Shown here in pieces: positions 1 to 13,708 of a DNA stretch of 64,000 bases. This stretch comes from Termitomyces sp. T153 (lineage: Eukaryota; Basidiomycota; Agaricomycetes; Agaricales; Lyophyllaceae): NCBI GenBank assembly GCA_018296165.2, contig JACKQL020000021.1, forward strand, positions 372,001-436,000. The letters run 5' to 3'. The notes under the pieces are model-generated. The model made no database searches. It was not told the origin of the DNA and saw only the letters and a list, made by a program, of their open reading frames with translations. A program made the position numbers and the translations under genes. Position 1 is the first letter of the stretch. Each line of letters starts with the position of its first letter.

Positions 1-618
1 ATAAGTCATAGAGTGGCATCCATCACACTAGTCTTGATATTGCTGATGATCTTCTGTTACATTTGTGTTCTGTTACATTTCCCAGTCTTGTCTCATCTCT
101 ATTTCTGTCCATCATCTTGTTATAGTCTCATGTCCTGTCTCAATTTGATTCATTCTCATCTCATCTTGTTTGCATCAGTTTCCTTTATTGTTGCCTAAGT
201 TCCTTTCAACTCTAATTCCATTACAAACTCTGTACATATGTTACAACCCTCAAACATTCATAATTAACTCCAGATCTCACCCTATGCTTGGCCATGGAAC
301 CCATCAACATCAATCAATCCCCCATCAATCTCCAGCCCCACTCTCATCACTTGCATAGCCTCTGTTTGCCCCACATCCTCTGTATTTACCTCCAGACTTG
401 TACCTGAGTCTTCCACAAACCCAGACCTCCTTCACATCTTATCTTAGACTCCCATAGACCACCCTGGGCTTGCTCAGACTGCCCCCCTTGGCTGAACCTT
501 GCAAGTACCTGAAGTCCAGACCTCCCCAGAGCACTAGGTTATAAGTGCAGGACATCATGTCCACCTAGTAAGGACTTGCCCAGTTAAGATGAGCCCCCAT
601 GGTCAGTGGAACCTGACA
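1..618 (+). mobile_element. LTR of the self-priming gypsy family, truncated at the window edge
   Basis: The sequence aligns by eye with the R-U5 part of the LTRs at 13709-14895 and 19482-20730. It contains the transcript-start motif AGTCTTGATATT at 30-41 and ends with GGTCAGTGGAACCTGACA, the family 3' terminus. The U3 lies outside the window. CpG is largely replaced by TG/CA, so this is an old copy. The matching primer-binding site does not follow the LTR end, so it is a solo LTR or a rearranged remnant. Confidence 0.8.
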
Positions 619-719
619 GGCTTACCTTTGGCTTGTGAAAGGCACATTGGATGCAATGCATGGAAGGATGAAATAGGAAAAAAGAGGAAAAGAGGGGGAA
701 AAGGAAAGTGAGGAATAAT

Positions 720-1430
720 GAGAAATTGATGAACTCAACAATATGTTTGAACTCATGCCTCAAGAATCAGAGTGGGTGCTGTCATATCCATCTGTGTTGA
801 GGCACTCTTATGACAATGGCAGGTGCAATAAAGCCAGATATGCTGCTATTGATGCATGCAGAGTGTACAAGTCTGATTGTCAATGGATTGCATGAGTTCC
901 AATTGCATCTGACCAATGGTTCATGTCTGATTGCTCTGTGGGTTCAATTCTGGTGAACAAGACCATGAAAATGAACCACTTGAACTACAATACAGCCATT
1001 GTCAAGAAATACCACATTCATCTTGTCAGCTGGCCCTCAAGAATCCTGTTTGGCAGCCCCTCCAATATTTCAACTGTTGACAACATTCAGCTTTTGTGAT
1101 CTGCTCTCAAAGATAGCAACTGTAAGTGGATGTGCCTCATGACTGAGGAACAAAGAGAGCATGACCCAAGACTTGCTGAGGTGCATGGTCAAGCAATTGT
1201 CATTGGGAGAAAGAGAAAGGAGCACTCTGACAAGGAAAAGCCAAGGAAGAAGGAGAAAGTACAACAATCCAAGAAGAGAGAAAGACATTACAGCTGCCAC
1301 CAGGCCCTACATACAACAGTGCCAAGTTGTGCTGATGAGGAGGAGTTGCAAGGCAAGGACAACAAGTCTAATGGCAGTGGAATGAATAGAGTAGTGACAA
1401 GCAGCAGCTACTCTCAATATATATGACATT
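720..1430 (+). pseudogene. Degraded conserved basidiomycete hypothetical (transposon-associated)
   Basis: One frame reads almost continuously from about 729, with in-frame stops near 894 and 1097. It then becomes a basic, Lys/Arg/Glu-rich tail. Phrases such as YNTAIVKKYHIHL..WPSRI.FGSPSNISTV resemble proteins I associate with repeat-rich regions of mushroom genomes, but I cannot name a domain. The stops are TGA, compatible with CGA to TGA deamination. No start can be defended. Function is unknown. Confidence 0.4.
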
Positions 1431-1821
1431 CTCAGGTTTATGGTACAATGAGCATGCCAGGAGGCCATTGATATATTGACAGTATAAATAAATATAAAAT
1501 ACATTTTTTCCCAGAAGATTGTAGCTAAATTTTGAGGGTATGTGAGCTCATTGTCACAGATGACGAGCAAGGGGCAGGATCAATTGTCCGTGTGATCTCC
1601 GGGCACCCCCGACAAATACCCAACACAACATCAGTGATATGTCAGCGAGCAACATTGCTGATGACCGTTGACGACGTGCCTGATGGCTAGGTGCCACCGG
1701 CAATAGCCTCGGACAATAGCTGGTCAACATTTCTGAGGACAAGTCCTACATTAGAGTTGTAACTATTGCAGGAAGGGGGCAGCTACATAAATCATGCCTA
1801 ATTCGGCTAAATTGGTGGTAG
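1431..1821. other. Intergenic boundary between transposon-derived and unique sequence
   Basis: No gene recognised. CpG dinucleotides become common after about 1555, marking the end of the eroded repeat region and the start of unique host sequence. Confidence 0.5.
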
Positions 1822-1956
1822 CTACAGGTGTACGGAGCGATACCACTCGAGAGCCTCGAGAGGCAGGCCTTCCTTCCTGCAGCTGTCTGAAAGCTCATTG
1901 CGAATGAGCTGAAAGGCACCTTCGAACTTCGTGCGGCGAGCAGCTTTGTGGGACAT
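1822..1956 (-). pseudogene. N-terminal fragment resembling farnesyl diphosphate synthase
   Basis: From an ATG at 1956 the minus strand encodes about 44 residues starting MSHKAARRTKFE and ending EALEWYRS before a stop. The pattern (a basic start, FE..F..IR.EL, then G(L/M)P.EA.EWYR) matches the N-terminus of fungal farnesyl diphosphate synthases (ERG20 family), which make FPP for sterol and sesquiterpene synthesis. The next family segment (DYNVPGGKLNRG) is not found in any frame down to 1430. This is therefore only a first-exon fragment or relic. The similarity is short and judged by memory. Confidence 0.42.
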
Positions 1957-2218
1957 AGGTGTTGTTGGAGAACGAAAGTGATAAAGGGAATGATGACGGC
2001 TTAAATTTGTCCACTCCATATAATCTGCCGATGCGATTTCGTTGTGGATCAGGCCACTTTCAAATGGAGGGATTGAAAACGTTAATGATAATCTCGAGTA
2101 TGGACCATATCGGACACCACATCAATATCAGCTACATCCATATGACAGTAGTGGAATGGTATTTCATATAGATACACTACACTATGTCGTGGCGTCAAAA
2201 TGAAGATGTGAAAATAGA

Positions 2219-2301
2219 TGATCAAAGGGGAATCGAACCCCCGGCGGGTCGAAATAACCGTTAAATGGCAACGACCCAGGTTATCACTACCCCATTGATG
2301 C
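2219..2301 (-). tRNA. Probable tRNA with intron, anticodon GCC (Gly) by position
   Basis: On the minus strand there is a perfect T arm (GGGGG TTCGATT CCCCT, with one G-U pair), a four-pair D stem, and a five-pair anticodon stem (GGTCG/CGACC). The 20-nt anticodon loop fits TT-GCC-A plus a ~13-nt intron at the usual place after position 37. The acceptor stem (GCATCAA/TTGATCA) pairs at only five of seven positions. It may therefore be a pseudo-tRNA, or the folding or identity may differ. It lies in unique sequence 3' of the cellobiose dehydrogenase gene. Confidence 0.5.
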
Positions 2302-2389
2302 CTTCCAACGCCCTCAGGGAACTTAAATAGGATCGTAGAAATTTCGTCATTCTTTCCTAGTTACACATGAAATTTTTCAGCTCCAAGTC

Positions 2390-5857
<3,468 letters not shown>

Positions 5858-6460
5858 GGCTCCTAGATAGGCTGTAATGGGCTGACTTACAGTCGTGAGA
5901 TGGCTTCAAAGGTGTTGCCAGCTACCAGCTATATGGAAAAGGATTTGAGATATTTCTGAGATGGCAAGGATGACACCAAGCAGTGATCCGTTTCCCCATT
6001 CATACACAAGAATGGAAGAGATATAATATGAATCAATAGGAGACATTGTTTATAGTCAGAGGAACGGAGTCAACTCGGAATCAGCAACCACAGCTCGTGA
6101 CCATGATGTAGGGAAATCGTGACCGTTACCCACTCCTTTCGATTTAGTCTTATCTCTTACATCTACCTAACCCTTATCGCCTTACCTAATCCTTGATCTA
6201 CGTATAGAAGGACCGGAGGTACTAGGAGAGAGTAGTCTTCGCAATTCAGGACTGATCTCAGTTCTACCGCGATTCTCCAAGCTTCGTGACCCGACATCTG
6301 CTTACTACGGCAGCCTCGTGTCACATATTTTGAACTCTTACAGTCCTTTTATACTCTAGTACCTCTGGGCTTACGCGCTGTAGAATCTGTCCGGTCTGAT
6401 CAACCAGAAGAACCCTCTACGCGAGTCTATTGATTTACTATGTCAGCTAACAACAAATCA
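5858..6460. promoter_or_regulatory. Upstream region of the cellobiose dehydrogenase gene
   Basis: Unique, CpG-containing sequence before the minus-strand start. A TATA-like TATTATATC lies around 6018-6028 on the minus strand. No cis-element for carbon regulation could be assigned. A 46-codon ORF at 5909-6047 on the minus strand is probably fortuitous or an upstream ORF. Confidence 0.4.
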
Positions 6461-6469
6461 CACAGGTTA

Positions 6470-6830
6470 CCTGTAACCGAGTCCCGACGACCCAAGAGAT
6501 TGAACCACCGCCGGGATTAGGGAAGAGTGTACGTGAATCTAGTCGGACCACGCATGGGGACACTTTGGACCTCAGCAATGAAGACCAGAGTGGGCCCCAG
6601 CCCGTGCTCGAGGAGCCAGGGCCTCCTGCGGCTAACCCCCGCAGAGAGAAAGTACCACCTGATGAGGCTAACTGACCCATGGTAGAAGGCAAAGATCTGT
6701 GTCTGAGTCGGCACTCACCCAGTTCAGCAGCAAGAATGAACCAGGGCAGGAGGCAAGGATAGACCCATCTCATCAATGGGCAAGGGAGCAGGACAACTCT
6801 AACATGAGAGTACCTGTAGGAGGACTTAGC
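6470..6830 (+). pseudogene. Gypsy Gag N-terminal fragment
   Basis: One plus frame contains TTHGDTLDLSNEDQSGP followed by a PPAANPRREK segment. This matches the minus-strand fragment near 21600-21790 (TTCGDTSGFSNENQSGP..NPHRE). The shared motif in two separate places indicates the N-terminal part of one retroelement Gag family. Stops and a missing downstream Gag show it is dead. It still retains CpGs, so it is younger than its neighbours. Confidence 0.55.
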
Positions 6831-7029
6831 CTTGAATAGGCCCATGTAGTTGGATTGGCCCACCAGGGAACCTTGGCAGAAAAAGACTAGGTAGTAATAG
6901 ACATACTAATATGACTATTTCCCCCCAATCCAATAGTGAGGATACTGAGACTAGTGACTAGGAAAAACTCCAAGCCCATAAGGGAAAGGGTTGAGACCCT
7001 GGTAATTGGGGAGATTTAGATTGTTGATG

Positions 7030-7550
7030 GAGTCATTCTCAGAGGAGTGTGCCCAAGGTTCAAATCCCATGTGAGGGTGCCTGCCAGTGTCCAGGAAGAA
7101 TGGAGGAATCTGCATGGAAGAGTGAACATGGTTGTTGTATTGGAATTCAGCATCTGGCAGCAGCTCATCCCAGTCATCCTGTCTCTCATTACAAAACAGA
7201 TGGAGATACTGTTCCAGTTCCTGATTAACACATTCTGTCTGCCCATCTGACTGAGGATGACAGGCTGTGGTGGTATGGAGCTTCATTACCAGCAAGCGGT
7301 TTAGTTCCTGAGTGAACTCTGCCATAAACTGGGGGCCCTGATCAGAGACATACCCATCTGACAGACCATGGAGCTTCCAGACATTCTTCCAATACAGGCT
7401 GGCCACTCCCAAGGCAAAGCATGTGGTGTGGGTAGGGATGAAGTGAGCCCATTTGCTATAGAGGCCCACCACTACCATCACCACATCATACCTATGAGCA
7501 TCTGGGAGTTCCACAATGGAATCCACCACATAGAGACATATATATGTAGT
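7030..7550 (-). pseudogene. Ty3/gypsy integrase core fragment
   Basis: The minus-strand frame shows integrase core motifs in order: VDSIVELP, YSKWAHFIPTHTT, SDQGPQFMAEF and HPQSDGQTE.VNQELEQYL, then a YNNHVHSS segment. These include the second catalytic Asp (DQGPQF) and the region of the catalytic Glu (VNQELEQYL). Reverse transcriptase and protease are absent on either side. The 5' end of the fragment runs into the repeat at 7560-7905. CpG-poor. Confidence 0.85.
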
Positions 7551-7559
7551 ATGTCCTAC

Positions 7560-7905
7560 AATACAGCAGAGCATGCTTTGGGTTGTATCCTATGTTACTA
7601 GTAGAGTCTGCTACACCATAGCAGAATCCCCACAATGTAGTGTGTTATACAGGTGAGGCTGTACATTGTGCCATATTATACATATCCAGTAGAGCCCTTT
7701 GACCAGGATCTGGAGCTGTTAATTATGACTGGGTCTGTTGCAATTACATTTGACAGTGACCAGCCCTGCTGAACACTAAAATTTGCCAATGTCAGCAGAC
7801 TGGCAGCAGGTCTGGCTGCTGGCTATTTCTCATGACTGTCTGCTGTTGCTTGTGACAAAATCTGCCCTCAAAAACATATTTGCCCAGCACCATCAGAAAG
7901 CTGCT
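7560..7905 (+). repeat. LTR-like repeat, family B
   Basis: This ~350-bp stretch is repeated at 33080-33440 (same orientation) and 13304-13664 (inverted). Shared blocks include GCTACACCATAGCAGAATC and GTGACCAGCCCTGCT. At two sites it is followed by a plus-strand coding relic (gag at 8550; the acidic-repeat ORF at 33475), as expected of an LTR. Exact termini were not resolved. Confidence 0.55.
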
Positions 7906-8549
7906 GAGAAGATGGAAGGTGGCTGTCAGGGGATGTCCCACTTGTTTCCCCTTCTCCTTCTCCAGTTCTTGTCAGATTTCCCCCACTATAGTTTTCCTTC
8001 ATTCTCTTTCCTTTTCCCTATCTATTGGTCCTAGTTCCAGCCCTCAGGCTGCACTGGTTCTCTGTCCATAATTCAGACAAGTGTGGCCCCTTTGACACTG
8101 CCACCAGCTTATGTAACTGCTGACCAATTGCTGACACATCACTTTGTCTTTTTTCTCTGTCATACTGTACAGTTGTTTCTCACCCTTCTGAAGCCTCTGA
8201 AGCATCACACCTGGCCTAGGGAATCCCCAGACTTCTTTTCTTTGGATTTCCCTTTGCCAGGTGAGTAGTTATCTCAGTAGACACTGTACAGTACTGAATA
8301 GACTTTGGATTTTCCTTTGCCAGTTGTGTGATTGAGCCACAGCCTCCAGCAGTTGCCCTTACAGCAGAACAAGTCTCTAGATTGGGTCTGGGAGCCCCCT
8401 TTTCAATTACCTGAGCTTCCACTTGGTTCCTCAAAAAGATCTCTCCCCCACCAGTGTCTTAGTGCCCCCTATGTTCCTCTTATGACCCAGTCAACCCCTC
8501 CAGCACCTCCCCCTGATGCTTCAAGCCCCTAGGATGATGTCTGGAGTCA
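7906..8549. other. Pyrimidine-rich non-coding stretch
   Basis: No protein or RNA gene recognised. It lies between the family-B repeat and the gag relic, so it may be the leader of that element. Confidence 0.35.
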
Positions 8550-9700
8550 TTTGCTGTTCCTGGAGATACAGGTTCAACTTACCCAAACCTCCCTTACTTC
8601 CCACACTGCTGAACTCACTGGACTCCATCAAACTACTGAAGCAGTGTCCCTTTCTCTCCAGGCCCTCCTAAAACATCTCCCCCTTGCTCCTACTCCTCCT
8701 CCTGGACCCCCAGCAGCTGCAGCAAGTTTTTTTTCTGCACCTAGCTATAGGTTCAGCACCCCACTTTAAACTTCCTCACTCTGTGCTCCCTGACATTTTT
8801 GATGGGGACCATAGAGTTGGGGAACATTTCCTCCAGTCCTGTATCATCTATATCCAGCTGAGCAGTGAAGCCTTTGCCTCTGATGCCTTGAAAAATTCTT
8901 GGGTTCTCTCCTACATGAAGGCCAGCTAAGCCTCAACCTATGTGCTGCATATTTTTCAATGCCCAGGAGGAGTGGAGAGTTTCTCTGGCTGGATAGAGTT
9001 TGAGAAGGAGTTCCAAGCTGAGTTCTTCTCCCTTGACTCTGCCAAAACTGCAGTTCTTTCCCTTTGAGACTGAACCCAGTATGGTCAAGGGAAACAGTCA
9101 CTTGACAAGTACATCAACTCTTTTCATGCCTTAGTTGAATAGGCTAACTATCTGGATGGTCTGCAACTTTGCCTAACCTTCTATAATGGACTCCACTCCT
9201 CTCTTATGGATTGCATCAACAGTATGGCAGAGGGGTGCCCAAATGATGAGCATGTTGATACCTGATACAAGGTAGCACATGAGCAGTGGCAGCTCATGGA
9301 ACTGCAATGTGAGTTGTGGCAGATATAATCCTCAACCTTTCCTTTCTCTCATAGAGCATTCATCTTCCAAGCTCCCCCTTTCACACCTGCATTAGCATTT
9401 CCATGAGCAGGTCAGCTCCTCCCTTTACACCTCACATTGCCCCCTTGCGCTCCCTACCCCAAGGAGTCCCAATAAATGTCAACACCTCCCAATAGTAGTC
9501 CTTTATTCCTCTGTGGTGTTGACACTGTGGGAAGGCTGGTCACCATGCCTGCTACTGTTCTCAAGGACTAGAAGTCTACTACCTGTCAGTGTTGGAGCAA
9601 GAAGAGCTGCTCATCCAACTTCTTGCAGCCTGGGACACAATGAAAACCCTCTCTCTGGACACACCTATAGCCATTCATTCTGACAAAGTGGCAATGTATT
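8550..9700 (+). pseudogene. Degraded Ty3/gypsy Gag
   Basis: A mostly single frame reads a coiled N-terminal segment, a Pro/Ala hinge (PPPGPPAAAASFF) and a retroviral-type Gag capsid domain (DIFDGDHRVGEHFLQSC, then SSEAFASDALKNSWVLSYMK and later LQLCLTFYNGLH). Several stops interrupt it, for example at 8927, each at a place compatible with C-to-T or G-to-A change. Gag forms the particle of LTR retrotransposons. No protease or pol follows. Confidence 0.75.
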
Positions 9701-9704
9701 GGAG

Positions 9705-9780
9705 GAGGTTTTTACAGAGTCTGAGGTTTTTACAGAGTCTGAGGTTTTTACAGAGTCTGAGGTTTTTACAGAGTCTGAGG
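9705..9780 (+). repeat. 18-bp tandem repeat, four perfect units
   Basis: GAGGTTTTTACAGAGTCT is repeated four times without mismatch (9705-9776), plus a partial GAGG. The unit is a multiple of three, so it keeps a reading frame (RFLQSL repeated). Confidence 0.97.
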
Positions 9781-10186
9781 ATTTTTAAAAGGGCAACAGA
9801 TGAACTGTATGCCCCTATTGCCTAGTACTAATTGTTTCACCCCCCTGTCTATGGAATCAAATATATCTATTGCCATTGTTAATACTATGCCTGAAACAAT
9901 AAGCCCCTCCTCAGACATACAAACTCCCTCTCCAGCTAAAGTCTCTGCCAGAAACACACCTCCTAGCCCATGCCTTGGGATTTTGCATTGTATGCTACAT
10001 GTCTAGTGGAGTCCTCTGCATTGTAGCAGAAGTTAACAATGTTACATCTGCAACAATGCCATTGCAATGTTACAATGTGTCATCATAAATACTCTGAGCA
10101 GACATCTTTGACTGCTCTCTTGGTTTGTGGGAGTTGTACATTGTATTGTTGTCAATAGTATCAGCAGATGTCCACTGTCTGCCTTC
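9781..10186. other. No recognised gene
   Basis: CpG-poor sequence. No coding relic, tRNA or repeat could be assigned. Confidence 0.4.
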
Positions 10187-10350
10187 CATTGCTATATCAT
10201 GTCTGTTGCAAAAAGCAGTTCCATTAGCTGGTGTGTGCCACCATATAACTCTCTCTGTTGTCTCTGCTGTCCATTGCTATATGACATCCATTGCCAAAAG
10301 CAGTTCTGTTAGCCAGTGTGTGCTGTTATATAACTCTTTAGGCCACTCCA
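10187..10350 (+). repeat. Two-unit tandem repeat of about 82 bp
   Basis: Two imperfect copies each contain CCATTGCTATAT, a GCAGTTC(C/T)(A/G)TTAGC block and ATATAACTCT. The second copy begins near 10270. Confidence 0.75.
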
Positions 10351-10614
10351 TTATTGATTTTTTTGTCTGTCACCAGATCATGTCACAAAAGCATATCCAT
10401 TACAGAAGCATTATGTTCAAAAGCTCTCATTTTGTCTGTATAGATATTTGTTGAAATCTGTCACAGTGTTAGGCATAGGAAGCTGTCACAAAAGCATTTT
10501 TGTAGGGGCAAGAAGCCATCACAGAACCATTCATCCATTGCAAGCCCAGTGAAAATGACCATGCCAATGATTTGGGCACTCCACAAATAATTTGTAAAAA
10601 TATCATTCTTAATA

Positions 10615-10700
10615 AAGTATCATGGCTTAGTGGTTTACAATGCCATAAGGTTATCCTTCATCTATGTCAGGATAAGGGTTCAACTCCCTGATCTGACAAT
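10615..10700 (+). repeat. tRNA-derived SINE-like unit 1
   Basis: A pol III A-box-like TGGCTTAGTGGTT (10623-10635) lies ~50 bp before a B-box-like GGGTTCAACTCCC (10676-10688). This spacing fits a tRNA-derived promoter. GGTTCAA instead of GGTTCGA fits CpG loss. Confidence 0.6.
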
Positions 10701-10883
10701 TGCCTACTGATTTGGTCTTTCATTTCATTTATTGCACTCTTTCTCCTGTGCTCTAATCAATGTTTAGGCACACTCTGATGCAAAATACTCTCATGATTTG
10801 GGTATTCAGGCTGTCTACCTGCCAAATCCCTGATTGCTGCAGTGCTCTACAGATTCTCTTGAATTGCTTGTTATAGCAGGCCT

Positions 10884-10975
10884 TTGTGGCTGAATGCCAT
10901 TGGACATTAGAGGTCTGGTGATCTCTGCAGCCTCATATGCTCAGGCTGAGGGTTCAAATCCCTTGCTTGACATTC
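10884..10975 (+). repeat. tRNA-derived SINE-like unit 2
   Basis: A weak A box (TGGCTGAATGC, about 10887) and a B box GGTTCAAATCC (10951-10961) are followed by CCTTGCTTGACATTC, a tail shared with unit 3. Confidence 0.55.
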
Positions 10976-11044
10976 ATTGTCTATGAATTTGTATTTAATA
11001 GTCCACTGTTTGCTACAACATATGCTTGTAGCTGGCTTATCTTT

Positions 11045-11135
11045 CCAAAGCACTATATTTAGTGGTCTGGATTGATCATCATTCCAGTTCAACCACCTGT
11101 CTGGTTGAGAGTTTGAATTCCTTGCTTGACATTCT
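11045..11135 (+). repeat. tRNA-derived SINE-like unit 3, cut by the inverted-repeat breakpoint
   Basis: TTTAGTGGTCTGG stands as A box and GAGTTTGAATTCC as B box, then CCTTGCTTGACATTC as in unit 2. The outer edge of the large inverted repeat (11082) falls inside this unit, so the right arm holds only its 3' half (35610-35662). Confidence 0.55.
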
Positions 11136-11216
11136 GTAGTTAGCAAAAGGTTTTATAGTCATCATTTCAACTGACAATTATTTGTTTCAGCAAATGCCTA
11201 TAATGATGTGCTATTG

Positions 11217-11300
11217 TAGGCCACCATGGATCAGTGGTTTGGATTGTTGGTTAAGCCACACTCCAATTGTCAGGCTTAGGGTTCAACTCCCTCCCTTGAC
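11217..11300 (+). repeat. tRNA-derived SINE-like unit 4 (left arm)
   Basis: A box TGGATCAGTGGTT (11227-11239) and B box GGGTTCAACTCCC (11279-11291), then CTCCCTTGAC. It is mirrored at 35444-35527. Confidence 0.6.
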
Positions 11301-11339
11301 CTAGCAATTTGTAATGATTGATTTTTTCTATTTGATTTC

Positions 11340-13269
11340 AGCTATTCCACATAGCATCTAATGGCTTTAAATGTTTTGTAGCTTCCCATTTTTTGGATAT
11401 TCCTGCAGGTGCAGCACTTTTCCCTAGTGTTCCAGTGTATACCTCTTTTTGCTGCTAGAGGCCTTCCAGCAGTGGCTGCTGGTGGTCCAGTGTATACTTC
11501 TTTCTGCTGCCAGAGGCCTTCTGGCAGTGGCTGCCAGTGGTCTGGTGTATACCTATTTCTGCTACCAGAGGCCTTCTAGCAGCAGCCCTTCTGGCAGGAG
11601 TTGGGAATCCAGTGCACCCATTTTCCCTAGTGCCACAGTGTACTTTCATTTCTCCTATCAGCAGTGTGGCTGCAGCATCTTTTTTGCATCTTTTCTCTTC
11701 ATATTTACAGGGATTCTATCTACATCAATGGCCTCCATCTTCCAAGTTCTGATTCCAAATCCAAGAAGAAACTAGTGTCACCTCATATACTCAAAGTCAA
11801 TTGGTGTATATGGATTCTCTGAAAGGGTTCCCACAACACTTGATGTTGTGCTTGAAGAAGTTGAAGTTTCTGAGAGAACATCAGAAATGTCAGCAAAGTT
11901 GGCTGGAGTGAAAGGGCCAACATGCCTATATCCACCATGATCTCTTGCTTGCCAGAAAGCTTATTTTGTCAGAAACAATTAGGTCTGCCAGGTAAATGAT
12001 GCAGATTGACTCACATTTCTGGTACAGCATCTCAATGCATCTCTTGTTCTCATGTGGTGTTACTCTTTCATCATATCTTTGCCACTCTTCCACATCATTT
12101 CCCTGAGGAATAGGGGGAGTATCAGATGAACTTTCATCATTTGGTAGAGTCAAGCAGGCTGGTTTGTATTTGGTATCTGTTGCAAAGTTGCTATCTGACA
12201 GATGTGAATTGTGATTGAGAATGAATAGAGATGGTGCAGAATCACTATCCACTGCAGAATTTAGTGATATTCCTGGTGAAATAATAAGGGGGGGGGATCT
12301 CTCTGGCAGGTTAGTCTGCTATGCAGATGTATGTTATATTTGCTGGTACATATTCTTCAGATCCAGCAGTTGAAGTTCTGCTGTTAGATCTGGCATTCAA
12401 TGCAATAAAAAGGGGAGGAAGACTATCATCCCTCAGTACATTGCTATTGTCAGATATCACCTCCTTGTCAGACTCATCATCCAAAGCCTGCCATCATCTG
12501 GTACACCTCCACTGTCAGCTCTGTCACTATTGTCAGACTTGTCATCTGTTGCCATAAACAGAGGAGGAAGCCCACTGTCATCTGGTTCACCTCCACTGTT
12601 AGCCCTATCACCATTATCAGACTCATCATCCATTGCCATAAACAGAGGAGAAAGCCTGCCATCATCCAGCTCCCCTCTGCTGTTTGACCTGTTGTTTGAT
12701 GCAATGAAGAGTGGTGGGAGGTGTTTCTCATCTGATCCACTTTCCTCAGCATGAAACAGAGGTGGAATGTTGTTGAACTGGCATGGCTTAACAGTCATAC
12801 CCCTGAGGTCTGGATTATTAAATGATGGATTTTCAACATCCATCTGTTCCTCATCACTTTGTGCCAGTGAGAAGAAGCTCTGCCAAACAAGGGAAATGGG
12901 ATGGGAAAATGATTGAGACTGTGCTTGTGCTTGAATAGTGGATGTTTCCTTTGTAGGGTGATAGATGAGCCCAGGATTCTTCCTACTTTTAAGGAAGGGG
13001 TGGTAGAATGGATGGTGTGGATTGGAAGGATCAATAGCCTTGTCAAGCATTGATGGAGGCCATGCAGGTGATCAAGTATCAGGCACAGAGGCTAGAGAGG
13101 CACAGTCAGATGGTATTACATCATTGCTACTAAGGTAAGTGGTGATTGAGTCAATACCAGTGAGTTCTCCTAAGTGTGACAACACAATAGAATTGGCACC
13201 AGAGAGGTGAGTGGAGCTGGGTCTGGCAGACGGACTTGAAAATTGGCAGATTAGGTCATTTGCTATCAA
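11340..13269 (-). pseudogene. Unrecognised acidic-repeat ORF (left-arm copy), broken
   Basis: On the minus strand, a frame from 13269 runs with one TGA (about 13072) to about 12480. A frameshift follows, then further open segments (11926-12252 and onward). The middle part carries about four acidic repeats of the type LPPLFMA.DD.SDN..RA.SGGEPDDG. The distal part ends in an Arg/Lys-rich stretch overlapping the 55-bp minisatellite. I do not recognise the family. It follows the family-B LTR-like repeat, so it is probably a retroelement product. The copy at 33475-35400 has the same lesions. Confidence 0.45.
11434..11598 (+). repeat. 55-bp minisatellite, three units, with internal dyad
   Basis: Units start at 11434, 11489 and 11544 with (A/G)GTGTATACCT-like heads. 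Each contains GAGGCCTTC(C/T)(A/G)GC, part of a near-palindrome (GCCAGAGGCCTTCTGGC in unit 2). Mirrored at 35146-35310. Confidence 0.9.
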
Positions 13270-13303
13270 CAGGAATTTTGGTCCAGCTGCTAATCAGAAC
13301 TTG

Positions 13304-13664
13304 TCTAGAATGACACTGGGCAGATATGTTTCTGAGGGCAGATTTTGTCACAAGTAGTGGCAGCCAGTCATAAGAAATAGCCAGTGAACAGACCCACTGC
13401 CAGTCTGCTGACACCAGTGAATTTTAGTGTTGAGCAGGGCTGGTCACTGTTAAATGTAATTGCAACAGCCCTAGTAGTAATTAGCAGGCTCTAGATCCTG
13501 GTCAATGGACTCCACTGGATATGTATAATATGGCACAATGTATGGCCTCCATGGCACCTGTATAACATGCTATATTGTGGAGATTCTGCTATGGTGTAGC
13601 AAACTCTGCCAGTGACATAGGATACAATCAAAAGCATGCTCCACTGTAATGTAAGACACACTAC
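13304..13664 (-). repeat. LTR-like repeat, family B (left-arm copy)
   Basis: Inverted copy of the stretch at 7560-7905, lying upstream of the acidic-repeat ORF on the same strand. Confidence 0.55.
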
Positions 13665-13708
13665 ATATGTATGTCTCTATGTGCTACCAGTCTTGAGTCA
13701 TCTAACTC

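Noticed and set aside
5909..6047. Minus-strand 46-codon ORF upstream of CDH with a hydrophobic stretch
   Set aside because: Too short and without splice evidence connecting it to CDH, whose own ATG at 5857 already gives a signal peptide.
9705..9780. CRISPR-like array (four perfect repeats)
   Set aside because: Units are directly adjacent with no spacers, in a eukaryotic transposon relic. It is a simple minisatellite.
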